Part shown: piece by piece, positions 34,479 through 43,174 of the stretch
How the letters are laid out: every line of letters begins with the position of its first letter
Position numbering within the stretch: the stretch's first letter is position 1
Source: Pedobacter rhodius
GTDB lineage: Bacteria; Bacteroidota; Bacteroidia; Sphingobacteriales; Sphingobacteriaceae
Direction of reading: 5' to 3'
DNA: 64,000 bases
Assembly (NCBI RefSeq): GCF_027213645.1
Contig: NZ_JAPWGL010000004.1
Location: forward strand, 186,001-250,000
Translations under genes and position numbers: made by a program
Notes under the pieces: generated by a model
Database searches by the model: none
The model's input: the letters and a program-made list of their open reading frames with translations, nothing else
What the model was told of the DNA's origin: nothing

Positions 34479-35299
34479 ACTCCAAATTCCGTCTTTAGGT
34501 CTATCGGGTAGTTAGCTGTTAGCACCTCCGTCTTGCTTTTCTGCTTTCCTCCCTTTGCATTAACGGAGACCTGTTGCTTTACCGACCATTGATGCCAGCC
34601 ATGTTCTTTGGCATATTTTTCCAATAGTGGAGATGGGTAGGAAGAGAGCAAAAACTTACCTTTTATTCCGGCCAGTAAAAAAAGAAGGGCTTCAAAATCC
34701 CCTTCAGAATAACCATCATAGTGACCACAGTCAGAGTTGTAGTAGGGCGGATCACAGTAAAAGAAACTATCTGAGGTATCGCGGCTTGCGATGATGTAGA
34801 GCGCATCTGCGCATTCTATCTGGCAGTTCTGGAGCCTGATAGCCATTTCCTCAACAAATCCTTCTTTCTTGGAATTTATTTTTTTTGTGGTGGTATTACC
34901 TGATTTATCATATCCCCAGCTGCTGTCAAGCTGCGAAGAAAAGCTCTGTGATGAAGTCAGCCAGACTGCCCATGCCCTTTTTATCTCCGAAAACATATCC
35001 GGATTGTTATAGATCACCGAAGCCTTTCTGTGCAGATCCCTGGAATGAAGAGAGATCCTGATCTCCTTTTCAAGTGAAGTAAAATCCTCCTTCGCTACCC
35101 TATAAAAATTCATCAGTTCTTTATTGGTATCATTAATTACCTCAACCTTTGATTGTTCTTTAGCAAAGAATACCGCCGCGCCACCAATAAAAGGCTCACA
35201 ATAAAGCACATGTGGCGGAATTACCGAAACAATGCGTTTGGCTAATTTTTGTTTACCCCCATAATAGCTTATGGGGGTTCTTAATTTTAGTTTGGTCAT
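34475..35299 (-). CDS. D12-class N6-adenine DNA methyltransferase (Dam-like)
   Basis: 274 residues. SAM-binding motif SYYGGKQKLAKRI near residue 12, CEPFIGGAAVFFAK near 35, catalytic DPPY (FFYCDPPYYNSDCGHYDGYSEGDF) near 183. This is the gamma-class order of Dam/M.DpnII. No restriction endonuclease gene adjoins it, so an orphan protective methylase of the element is the likely role. Followed by the ART-like gene with overlapping stop/start. Confidence 0.92.
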   Translation of the reverse strand: MTKLKLRTPISYYGGKQKLAKRIVSVIPPHVLYCEPFIGGAAVFFAKEQSKVEVINDTNKELMNFYRVAKEDFTSLEKEIRISLHSRDLHRKASVIYNNPDMFSEIKRAWAVWLTSSQSFSSQLDSSWGYDKSGNTTTKKINSKKEGFVEEMAIRLQNCQIECADALYIIASRDTSDSFFYCDPPYYNSDCGHYDGYSEGDFEALLFLLAGIKGKFLLSSYPSPLLEKYAKEHGWHQWSVKQQVSVNAKGGKQKSKTEVLTANYPIDLKTEFGV

Positions 35300-35304
35300 A
35301 AATT

Positions 35305-35505
35305 CTAATACAAGTCGTCAATGCTTAAATCAACTTTTTCACCCTCAATCATTACCGACACCCTGCACTTGATATCGGGCGTGGCCATACTTTCTACCTG
35401 AAAGCGCTTGCCGTTTAAGTTATATAGCAGGTGATCTTCCTTAAGATCAAGGGTAACCCATCCGCTTGCGCGGATGCGGTCTATCTTAGCTAAAAGCTTT
35501 CTCAT
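35305..35505 (-). CDS. Hypothetical small protein
   Basis: 66 residues, predicted beta-rich (SGWVTLDLKEDHLLYNLNGKRFQVESM then RVSVMIEGEKVDLSIDDLY). Not recognised. Lies 5 bp before the methylase and 23 bp after the DUF3945-like gene in the same transcription unit. Confidence 0.7.
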   Translation of the reverse strand: MRKLLAKIDRIRASGWVTLDLKEDHLLYNLNGKRFQVESMATPDIKCRVSVMIEGEKVDLSIDDLY

Positions 35506-35528
35506 TTTTTCTTTGCTGTTACAAAAGA

Positions 35529-36392
35529 TTATCTTCCTATTTCCTCGCTTTGGGAGGTATCACCATCCCGCTGGTTTTCCCATGGAAACCGCTCTTCTGT
35601 ATTGCTGGCATCGATTTCGCTTTTTTGGGAAGTTCTTTGCTCAGCCGAGGCCGTGCTTTCTTTTTGCTCTTCTTTTTTAGGAAAGATTTCATCCTGGCGG
35701 ATAATGGCCATGTTCTTATCATAAACATCAAGTCCCTTAAACTGGGGATTCGCGGTTACCATTACAGCAACGGCTTTCTTACCCACCATCATCTCGGCCG
35801 GTGCCAGATGGCCACTTCTCAGCATTTTCATCATACCATCCTTTCCAAGTTCAGTAAGACCCTTGAACGGATATTTGTCTATGGCATCAGATAGCTCAAA
35901 CTTGAATTCGGGGTAGAATTTTTTCAGGGGATGATTCCCGTAGGCATCCTGAACATCAAGGTTGAGCTTAAACCAAACCTTTTTCTTTTCCGAACCCTCA
36001 CTGTTTTCCAATTTGGTGTAAACATCCCGTTCAAGTGAGTTCCCAGAGAGTAGTTTATAGGCCTGTAGCACCGTAATCCGGTTGTCCCTTTCCAGATCAA
36101 AGATTTGTCTGATAGGCAAGGCACTTCCGGCCTTATTCAGAGTTACCTCATAATCGTTCAGAAAATACATATCGCTCTGCTTGGAGCGGTTGAAATTCAG
36201 CATGAACCTGACCTGATCGGAACCAATTGCAGGATTCTTTTTGGCGTTGGCAGATGTGTAGCTTTGCGTAACTCCGAGGGTAAAAGCAGGGAGTTCCCTG
36301 GAAATTGCTGATTCAAGAACATCGTTAAGTTTTGTTCCAAAGCCCAGATAATCCAGGCTCTTTTTTAGATAATCCAAATTTTGTTCATTCAT
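35529..36392 (-). CDS. DUF3945-like conserved element protein
   Basis: 287 residues. The central part (YFLNDYEVTLNK...VLQAYKLLSGNSLERDVYTKLENSEGSEKKKVWFKLN) and FKGLTELGKDGMMKMLRSGHLAPAEM resemble proteins of the DUF3945/DUF4099 group carried by Bacteroidetes conjugative elements. The C-terminal ~60 residues are low-complexity and charged. Function unknown; assignment by pattern only. Confidence 0.7.
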   Translation of the reverse strand: MNEQNLDYLKKSLDYLGFGTKLNDVLESAISRELPAFTLGVTQSYTSANAKKNPAIGSDQVRFMLNFNRSKQSDMYFLNDYEVTLNKAGSALPIRQIFDLERDNRITVLQAYKLLSGNSLERDVYTKLENSEGSEKKKVWFKLNLDVQDAYGNHPLKKFYPEFKFELSDAIDKYPFKGLTELGKDGMMKMLRSGHLAPAEMMVGKKAVAVMVTANPQFKGLDVYDKNMAIIRQDEIFPKKEEQKESTASAEQRTSQKSEIDASNTEERFPWENQRDGDTSQSEEIGR

Positions 36393-36412
36393 AAGAATAT
36401 ATTATTAATTAA

Positions 36413-36730
36413 TTAAAATAGGCTAAGCTGTCGCTCAGGCTGGGGAGGGCTATAGCCATTTTCCCGGGCGAGGTGTTCGCCAAGGGAGATTGCCAGTTCC
36501 TCGATGGACGCATATCCGCAATCCTTTAAAAAAGCAGAAAAGAGAAAATGTGACCGGTAGCCTGTACCGGATATAATATTGGAATCTGAGCGAAACTCCA
36601 GGTGTACAACGGTTGGCTCTTTTTCATCATTTCTTTTGCTGGGCCAGTTGTACACATAATTGACATTGACATCGAATCCAAATACCCGGATATCGAGACT
36701 TATATCCTGTTTGAAAATTTCTGGAATCAT
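36413..36730 (-). CDS. Hypothetical protein
   Basis: 105 residues. Contains VVHLEFRSDSNIISGTGYRSHFLF and a C-terminal helix EELAISLGEHLARENGY ending in PERQLSLF. Not recognised. The final Q-L-S-L-F resembles the bacterial sliding-clamp binding pentapeptide (QLxLF), so an interaction with DNA polymerase beta clamp is possible. Part of the accessory-gene run. Confidence 0.7.
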   Translation of the reverse strand: MIPEIFKQDISLDIRVFGFDVNVNYVYNWPSKRNDEKEPTVVHLEFRSDSNIISGTGYRSHFLFSAFLKDCGYASIEELAISLGEHLARENGYSPPQPERQLSLF

Positions 36731-36741
36731 GGGAATGGATT

Positions 36742-37191
36742 TTACCGGATTTGCAAAGGCCTTAGATTAGTCCTAAATCCGGTGATCTTACAAAACCTAT
36801 TAAGTGAAAAGAGTGATTCCGCACATGAAAATTCGCATGACTTAAAAGTGAAAATCACATGATGGGATAAAACCAGAAAAGTTGCGTCAAATCCTTTCAG
36901 CCATAGCGAAATCTTACAGGTTAATACGATTGCAGGCAGATCATCTCCGAATACAGTCACGAATTTCGCATTGGGAAATACCAAGCTGATGCGTATTATA
37001 CCTTCCGGAAGAGCAAGAAAACCAAACGTTGCCAGCGCGGCATCCCGAAATTTGACTGAGGTAGCATCCGACAGAACTTTTAGACAATCCCTTTTTTCAT
37101 AAAAAAGATAAACGGTACGGATACATATCTCTGGCAGCCCGTAAGGAATCAGGTATGCGAAACCATCGCACATAACCCATTCTCTGTCCAT
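36742..37191 (-). CDS. Hypothetical protein, doubtful
   Basis: 149-residue frame starting three bases after the previous gene's stop. The first ~100 residues look protein-like (GFAYLIPYGLPEICIRTVYLFYEKRD), but the C-terminal third is rich in Cys and Phe without clear pattern and may not be conserved. Not recognised. Retained because no better frame fills the gap. Confidence 0.4.
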   Translation of the reverse strand: MDREWVMCDGFAYLIPYGLPEICIRTVYLFYEKRDCLKVLSDATSVKFRDAALATFGFLALPEGIIRISLVFPNAKFVTVFGDDLPAIVLTCKISLWLKGFDATFLVLSHHVIFTFKSCEFSCAESLFSLNRFCKITGFRTNLRPLQIR

Positions 37192-37193
37192 AT

Positions 37194-37994
37194 TTATCTA
37201 GATATGCCATGACTATAGCCGCGGCTATACTCGTTTTTGAACTCATCGAGTTCTCTCTGCTGCAACATCTCGTCTGAAATTGCGCCATCGTTTTTTTTCA
37301 ATTCCAGGAATGCTGATTCAAAGCCTAGTGAAAAGGGAGTCTGATGAATACTTGAATCCATTATGGGAGCGAGATCTTTTAATAAAAAACCCGCGGCTTT
37401 ACCGTCTTTCAAAAAAGTTAAGATAAGTGCTGTACGGCTGGCTACGATCCCCTTGGGCTCACTGGCCCTATGTTGAATCATCGTCCCATCGATTAGCTGC
37501 ACAATGCGTCCTAGGGCAAAATCCTTACTTTTCTTTACATCTAGTTTCTCTCCGTTGATCTGAAATGGAACCTCTACCCCTTTTGGATCATAGGAAATGA
37601 ACTCCCTGGTTTCACTATCATATTCAAATACGATAGTCCTATTTGTGCCATCAGGAAAATTAATGGGTTTTGCAATATTCTTAACCTCTCCTGCGACCAG
37701 CGCATCAGCTTCAACATCCAATAAATCCGGAGACAGTTTCGGCTCCTTGTAAATAGGATGCAATTTTATCTCGTGGAGACTATCTTCATCCAGGTTTAAG
37801 GATAGCTTAGCATCCAGGCTATCAATAGCAAAAGCCTCGCTGACCAGATTCTTTAGGTTCACTAAAGAAGTTCTCCTGCCCGAAAGAAGTGCAGCAATGT
37901 CTGTGTCGTCCAATAAGTACCTGGTCCCGTCGTATAGCCCTAGCCTGGATAGCTCTGCAACGGGCAGGGCCTCCTCGATAATTATATTTTTCAT
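37194..37994 (-). CDS. DUF4099/DUF3945-type conserved element protein
   Basis: 266 residues. The N-terminus (IIIEEALPVAELSRLGLYDGTRYLLDDTDIAALLSGRRTSLVNL) matches the DUF4099 pattern with its LLSGRRT motif; the middle has KLHPIYKEPKLSPDLLD and KSKDFALGRIVQLIDGT. Such proteins are common accessory genes in Bacteroidetes conjugative elements; no biochemical role is known to me. Ten bases separate it from the ArdC-like gene. Confidence 0.75.
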   Translation of the reverse strand: MKNIIIEEALPVAELSRLGLYDGTRYLLDDTDIAALLSGRRTSLVNLKNLVSEAFAIDSLDAKLSLNLDEDSLHEIKLHPIYKEPKLSPDLLDVEADALVAGEVKNIAKPINFPDGTNRTIVFEYDSETREFISYDPKGVEVPFQINGEKLDVKKSKDFALGRIVQLIDGTMIQHRASEPKGIVASRTALILTFLKDGKAAGFLLKDLAPIMDSSIHQTPFSLGFESAFLELKKNDGAISDEMLQQRELDEFKNEYSRGYSHGISR

Positions 37995-38003
37995 AAATTC
38001 GTT

Positions 38004-39218
38004 TTATCTGTTTAAATCAAGATGTGATTGGTTCACAGCTTCGCCAATCTGGTTAGTGTGCTTATCATTTTGAAACTCAGCACCCATTTCGCGTTTGAGA
38101 TATAAAAGCGCTGCGTAGAGTCTATCTTCCCGGCCCAATGTAAATGCATTGCCGTTCAGGCTTTCATGCATCTTCAGCCTTCCCTGTTTTAAATGGCCTA
38201 GAACCTCATAGACCGATCCGTTATATGGAATCTTATCTCCCGTGGTGAGATACCCAGAAGCTTTTCCGGGAGCAGGCTGCATCGCATTCAGGGAAACCTT
38301 TTCATTGGTAATCTCCTGCTTTCTTTCTATATCCATGATATAGCCAAGAATACGCTCGGCATCCATGGAAGCAGAAAAGATCTCAAAAGGATTGTTCTCC
38401 AGAATCGATATCCAGCTTTCCACATAGGCATAATGCTGTCCCGGGTCATGGCCTATACCAAGTTCCTGTCCAATAAGCATCGAAGCGATTTCTGCCCTGA
38501 GCTCCTCCCTGGCATAGCTCGCATCCCCAAAGCCTTTACCCATGTCTCGGTTCAACCGGTCTGGATGCCCCGTCCAGTGTCCCAGTTCGTGGAGCAGTGT
38601 AGCATAATATTTGTGGCTTTCAGAAAACCAGTCCTTGTAGGGAAGCGTAATAGCATCCCTTTTTGGGTCATAAAAGGCATTTGCGGAATATTGGTGAAAA
38701 ATTACTGCGCCTGAGGAGGCAATGAGATTCTCTGCCCGCTCAACCGGTGCCCACTTGGTGCCTGGCTTTTCTCTTTCCAGTTTGGGCATGCCCTCGATCT
38801 GCGCGGCATTAAACACGTAAGCATTGCGAACAATGGCATGGGGAAGTTCCCTTGTTTCCTTTATGGGCTTTCCGAGCTCATCATGCATAACCTTTCCTGA
38901 AGCGTCGCGCCTGGTTCGCTCATCACTTGTTTTAACGAACTGGATGAGCATGGATTTCTCTCCCTTTCTCACCTGCATTCCGCTTTCCTCTGCCTGCCTG
39001 TAGGTCATCCATCTTGGATCTTCCCTACCTGCCATCAAAAGTGATAGGGCATTGATTCCCTTATATCTATTGCCGCTCTGAAAATTGTAAGGCATTAGAA
39101 GAGGCATGCCCGCTGAATCCCATGGAATCTGCCAGGGTGCGGTTCCGGCGCGGAGTGCCTCAATTACTTTCTCGGCAACCTGAACGTGCAGGGGTTTATG
39201 AACATCTTTTTTATCCAT
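38004..39218 (-). CDS. ArdC-like antirestriction protein (ssDNA-binding + zincin)
   Basis: ~404 residues. An N-terminal ArdC ssDNA-binding domain (VQVAEKVIEALRAGTAPWQIPW, then GNRYKGINALSLLM and PRWMTYRQAEESGMQVRKGEK) is followed by a metallopeptidase motif HELGHWTGH near residue 208 and a C-terminal extension. ArdC proteins protect incoming single-stranded DNA from host nucleases. The start is the ATG at 39218, whose ATGGATAA overlaps the stop of the M23 gene; a longer upstream frame exists but lacks family similarity. Confidence 0.9.
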   Translation of the reverse strand: MDKKDVHKPLHVQVAEKVIEALRAGTAPWQIPWDSAGMPLLMPYNFQSGNRYKGINALSLLMAGREDPRWMTYRQAEESGMQVRKGEKSMLIQFVKTSDERTRRDASGKVMHDELGKPIKETRELPHAIVRNAYVFNAAQIEGMPKLEREKPGTKWAPVERAENLIASSGAVIFHQYSANAFYDPKRDAITLPYKDWFSESHKYYATLLHELGHWTGHPDRLNRDMGKGFGDASYAREELRAEIASMLIGQELGIGHDPGQHYAYVESWISILENNPFEIFSASMDAERILGYIMDIERKQEITNEKVSLNAMQPAPGKASGYLTTGDKIPYNGSVYEVLGHLKQGRLKMHESLNGNAFTLGREDRLYAALLYLKREMGAEFQNDKHTNQIGEAVNQSHLDLNR

Positions 39219-39849
39219 CTTGCTCTTCCTCCGTATCCGCAAAACCAATTCCGTAAACCCAGGCCTCGTCCTGATTCAGTTCCACTTCCTCTACCATGGC
39301 GAGTAGTTCCAGTTTTTGCCTTAGGGTCAAATAGGCTGAATTTTCCATAAAATTTATTTGATTAATTTTGGCTACTTTATAGTAGCGAAGAATAAAGTTT
39401 ACAGGATCGATGTAGACTCCCCCGATGCGCAAACTAAAGTGCAGGTGTTCGCCAGTCACCCTACCGGTAGATCCCGTAACCGCTATAACTTCCCCAGAAC
39501 GGACTTCCTCGCCCTTTCGAACCAGAATAATGGAGAGGTGGCCATATATGCTTTCAAGGCCTGAATGATCAATCCTTATAAATTTTCCCAGAATTGGATT
39601 AAAGCCTACGCCGGATACCTTTCCGGTAAGAAAAGAAAATACAGGCTCATTTCTTGCGTGAAGATCAATGCCACGATGGAAATCCGCAAAATGGGTAATA
39701 GGATGTATCCTTTTACCAAAAGCGCTATTTACCTTTATTGAATTCAAAGGCAAGGAGATTTGGGAGTAGCAGGATAGAGAAGAGCAAACAAAAATGAGAA
39801 GTACGCCTGCCAAAAGCCTAACGCTCAAAAGAAACCGCTTCGCTGACAT
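39211..39849 (-). CDS. M23 family peptidoglycan hydrolase of the transfer system
   Basis: 212 residues with a signal peptide (residues 1-~30) and an M23/LytM domain: FGKRIHPITHFADFHRGIDL near residue 50, GLESIYGHLS, and GEHLHFSLRIGG near 135, giving the H-x-x-x-D and HxH zinc ligands. Expected to open peptidoglycan locally for assembly of the mating apparatus. A ~45-residue C-terminal tail follows. Its start overlaps the end of the upstream gene. Confidence 0.88.
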   Translation of the reverse strand: MSAKRFLLSVRLLAGVLLIFVCSSLSCYSQISLPLNSIKVNSAFGKRIHPITHFADFHRGIDLHARNEPVFSFLTGKVSGVGFNPILGKFIRIDHSGLESIYGHLSIILVRKGEEVRSGEVIAVTGSTGRVTGEHLHFSLRIGGVYIDPVNFILRYYKVAKINQINFMENSAYLTLRQKLELLAMVEEVELNQDEAWVYGIGFADTEEEQDG

Positions 39850-40240
39850 TTATATTGTGATTTCGTGAAATATAGTCCTCCAGGGAAATCATGCTCCTTT
39901 TCATCACCTCTGGATTTTCGACAGCAATCTTCATCGCAGCAGAGATGTGACCATAATCTGAATACTCCTGTTTCATATTAATATCGAGCAGGTCTTTAAA
40001 AGTACCGGCATCCATATCCTTTACCCCGGTCATAATATCCTGATAAAGCTCCCTTTTATCCTTTAGCACAAGGAGGGCATCTGAGGAATACCTGCCAAGT
40101 GGACCACTACCAAAGCCGACGCTAATGTTATCTTTTTGAAGATCCGCTATTGCAATTACACCTATCTGACCCTGTCTGGAAACAGGATCTGTTGTCAGCT
40201 GGGGATGTACCACCACAAGCCGGCCGGTTAATTCTTCCAT
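39818..40240 (-). CDS. Hypothetical conserved element protein
   Basis: 140 residues, soluble. N-terminal beta-rich part (LTGRLVVVHPQLTTDPVSRQGQIGVIAIADLQKDNISVGFGSG) suggests a small barrel; helices follow (YQDIMTGVKDMDAGTFKDLLDINMKQEY). Not recognised. Lies between the coupling protein and the M23 peptidase, overlapping the latter's start by 32 bases. Confidence 0.7.
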   Translation of the reverse strand: MEELTGRLVVVHPQLTTDPVSRQGQIGVIAIADLQKDNISVGFGSGPLGRYSSDALLVLKDKRELYQDIMTGVKDMDAGTFKDLLDINMKQEYSDYGHISAAMKIAVENPEVMKRSMISLEDYISRNHNINVSEAVSFER

Positions 40241-40276
40241 AAAAATTGATTTTAAGATTGAAAAAAAATAGTTTGT

Positions 40277-42319
40277 TTATCTCTTCATTCCGCCTGCCAT
40301 GGAGGCTTTGGGACTTTCCCCATTTTTTGGGACGGCAGCCTCGGTTCTGAATTTTTTAACCAATACCTGTATTTCATCATTTATGCGCATGAAGTTTTTA
40401 CGGAGAATCTCATCCTTTTTTCCTGCGAAATCATAATACAACGGCATATCAGGGTAAGCTTTTTCCTCTGTAGCTAATGCCTCCATATCAAGATTCACCC
40501 TGCAGTTGATCGCCGAGGTATCAAATTTTCCGGTATATTCTTCTACCGCATCCGCTGCAAGCATACCAACGAGCTCTCCGGCCTTCAATGATGCGATCTT
40601 ACCTGCAGGAATCAGCGATTCTAGTTTTTCCGAGAGCGACACCGATGTCTTGGTTCTATCAATGGACAAGCTCTCTGACTGTTGCTTAACTTTCCCAAAA
40701 AGCCGCTCCAGCCATTCGAGCGTTTCCTTGTTCCTTACCGAGCCAGAAAGTACATTCCCTACTACCGAGGTAATGGTGGTTGCGGTATCCTTTCCATATT
40801 GCTGCTGAAACTGTGGAAGCTCCTGGAGTCCCATGAGAACCGCTACCTTATTTGATCTGGCAGTGGCAATTAGATTTTCAATGCGGTGCACAAATAAGGT
40901 TGGCAGCTCATCGATAATCAAGGCCGAGGGCCGGTTTCCTTTAGAGTTGATAAGCCTGGTCAGCCTGTTGAGCACCACAGAATAGCAGGCGGAATTGATA
41001 TTCTGTGTATTGGGGTCATTGGCAAGGACTAATATAGAGGGCTCCGCCCGGGATGAAATCTTTAAGTTGAAATCATCCGCGGAAAAAACCCAGAACGTCT
41101 CTTTAGTAGCTAAGCGGGAGATGAATACCTTTAGCGTTCCTATCTGCCCCTCTAGCTGGTTGAAAGCTTTAGCCTGCCATGCAGTGGCAAATGGAGAAAG
41201 TAAGCTCCCAAGCTCAGGATTGGAAAATAGCACCGAAAAAATCTGCTCATAACTGCAGTTCAAAAATGAAAGTACGTGCGGAAAAGTAGAATACTTCCCT
41301 CCCTGGTACTGAGAAAAGAAATAAATGCAGGAAGAAAGAAAATTTACCGCACTCTGGGTAAAGAACTGATCGCTACCACCGGATTTATCCCCTTTTTTCA
41401 AGGCTTCAACCAGGGCTTCCGCTGTTTCGCCAGCATCGGCGAGCGTTACTATGTAATCTGGTCTTAATACATTTATCCTCCTGCTTCGCTCTACCTGGGT
41501 TAAGTTGATGACATGAAAATCAAAGCCTGAGAGCCTGCCCTGCTTTTTACCCAGCAGATAATGGTAATAGGCGATCTGACCCAGGTCGGGAAACTTAAAG
41601 TCATAACAGCAGATACAGAATTCCTTAAAGATAAGCTGCCGGATAAAGGGCATAACAATGCCAAAACTCTTGCCCGAGCCCGGGGTCCCGATCAAAAGCG
41701 TTCCGCGAAAGATGTTCTCTATGTTAATGAAGCCCGAATGTACTTTCTTGCGGTAATAAAAAAGTGAGGGGATGGTAACTGCAAATGGTCCGTTTACAGG
41801 CTTTCTTGCCTGCATAAAGGATTCTTCTTCGGTATTCCACTTATCCTTACCTAAAGAAGAGCTGATAATCTTGGAAACATTATCCATCGCTAGGTGCACC
41901 AGGATCGTACCTATCAACAATAAAAAGATATACCCGATATCCTGCCAGCTGGTCAGATAAAAAACCGCAGTCCCCTTTTCACCAAAAAAAAAGATACTGG
42001 CCGCCATTAAGACTAATCCCAACACGAGCGGATAAATGATCGCTGTTTTAGCATCAAGATCTTTTTCTTTTTTGCTCAGTGTCCCGATTGAAACCAGCGA
42101 GATAAGCAACAACGAGAAAAACCGGCTGTAGAGCGGGTGCTGGTAAATAATAATCCGTGACATGCGCACTAGAAACCTGGCGAGCCCGATTTTCTCTGCA
42201 CCTAAATCAGTTAACAGCTTAGTTGCATAGACAAACATGAGCACATCAAGCAAAAGGGCTAGATAAATGGCAAACTGAAGGAAGCGGTGCAGGCTCTGTT
42301 GTTCCTTGCTTTCTTCCAT
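40277..42319 (-). CDS. Type IV coupling protein (VirD4/TraG family)
   Basis: 680 residues. About four N-terminal membrane helices (residues ~12-150), Walker A LLIGTPGSGKSFGIVMPFIRQ near residue 213, Walker B ALIIDELPTLF near 468 and the following RSNKVAVLMGLQELPQFQQQYG motif 3. Links the relaxosome to the transfer channel and powers DNA export. The last ~60 residues are variable. In Bacteroidetes elements it is often labelled MobC or TraG; no symbol is given to avoid confusion with the VirB4-type TraG. Confidence 0.92.
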   Translation of the reverse strand: MEESKEQQSLHRFLQFAIYLALLLDVLMFVYATKLLTDLGAEKIGLARFLVRMSRIIIYQHPLYSRFFSLLLISLVSIGTLSKKEKDLDAKTAIIYPLVLGLVLMAASIFFFGEKGTAVFYLTSWQDIGYIFLLLIGTILVHLAMDNVSKIISSSLGKDKWNTEEESFMQARKPVNGPFAVTIPSLFYYRKKVHSGFINIENIFRGTLLIGTPGSGKSFGIVMPFIRQLIFKEFCICCYDFKFPDLGQIAYYHYLLGKKQGRLSGFDFHVINLTQVERSRRINVLRPDYIVTLADAGETAEALVEALKKGDKSGGSDQFFTQSAVNFLSSCIYFFSQYQGGKYSTFPHVLSFLNCSYEQIFSVLFSNPELGSLLSPFATAWQAKAFNQLEGQIGTLKVFISRLATKETFWVFSADDFNLKISSRAEPSILVLANDPNTQNINSACYSVVLNRLTRLINSKGNRPSALIIDELPTLFVHRIENLIATARSNKVAVLMGLQELPQFQQQYGKDTATTITSVVGNVLSGSVRNKETLEWLERLFGKVKQQSESLSIDRTKTSVSLSEKLESLIPAGKIASLKAGELVGMLAADAVEEYTGKFDTSAINCRVNLDMEALATEEKAYPDMPLYYDFAGKKDEILRKNFMRINDEIQVLVKKFRTEAAVPKNGESPKASMAGGMKR

Positions 42320-42328
42320 AATGAAACA

Positions 42329-43168
42329 TTAAAAGGTGTCGGCGTTTAGGATATCGGAGTAACTTAATGAAGCGCGAAGATTTCTTCCGGAAATCTGCTT
42401 TTCCGATAATTCAATACTGAATTCCTTGTCACCGGGAAAGGTGGTTTTTTTAATGAAATAAATATTACGATAGGATTTCGAAAATCTTTCAAAGGGATAA
42501 AGCTGAAAAACCGGCTTTAATTCTATGGACTGGACATTGGTAGATTTATTGATCTTTCTGTCCGCTATCTTAAACCTGAGCTCGTCGACATCAAAGGTGA
42601 GATTTGTCGAGTTATGGAAGCTCAGGTCAAGAAGGATGCAATCGCCAAGGGTATAAACCCGGTTTACCACCAGTGATATCCCGAAAGCTGATTCTTTTTT
42701 AATTCGGGAATCCCCTCTGCGCTTTAGCAGGGAAAGCGCATTGCTCTTCATTTCGTTCTCTGATAATCCTATCCCCGAAATATCAATGGATCTCATATAG
42801 GTTGGCAGGATATCGATTTGTGTGGAAACCAGCTCGGGACTAGCAGGCGATAAAAAGGAGAGTCTGTATTGTGCAATAAAGGTTTCTCCGACAATGGTAA
42901 CCAGGCCAGCATCGCCGCTGGAGAAAAGAGCGGCAACAGAGTCTGGAATCGCCTTGATCCTGAGAATGTTCTTTTCCGGAAGGTCACCAATCAGCGAACT
43001 GCTGGATAGGTCTACATAGGAAATTTTCTCTGGCGAGATGAAGTGGATAGAAACTGAACCCGATATTCCGATTACCGGAATATCGGCAACGGTAACTGAG
43101 TGTGGCACTTGCGCATAAAGGGCCAGTGAGCTCAGGAAAATTTGAGCTAGGAACAATATTTTTTTCAT
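42329..43168 (-). CDS. traN: Conjugative transfer protein TraN (DUF4138)
   Basis: 279 residues with a signal peptide (MKKILFLAQIFLSSLALYAQ) and a beta-rich body, the layout of the VirB9-like TraN/DUF4138 proteins of Bacteroidetes elements (GDCILLDLSFHNSTNLTFDVDELRFKIADRK region is typical). Expected in the periplasm/outer-membrane part of the channel together with TraM. Seven-base gap to traM. Confidence 0.85.
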   Translation of the reverse strand: MKKILFLAQIFLSSLALYAQVPHSVTVADIPVIGISGSVSIHFISPEKISYVDLSSSSLIGDLPEKNILRIKAIPDSVAALFSSGDAGLVTIVGETFIAQYRLSFLSPASPELVSTQIDILPTYMRSIDISGIGLSENEMKSNALSLLKRRGDSRIKKESAFGISLVVNRVYTLGDCILLDLSFHNSTNLTFDVDELRFKIADRKINKSTNVQSIELKPVFQLYPFERFSKSYRNIYFIKKTTFPGDKEFSIELSEKQISGRNLRASLSYSDILNADTF

Positions 43169-43174
43169 GAAATT

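Noticed and set aside
34475..35299. Restriction-modification system
   Set aside because: The methylase has no endonuclease-like neighbour; the coupled gene looks ART-like, not nuclease-like.
35550..35894. 114-codon plus-strand frame opposite the DUF3945-like gene
   Set aside because: No family pattern; the minus-strand gene has the expected composition and neighbours.
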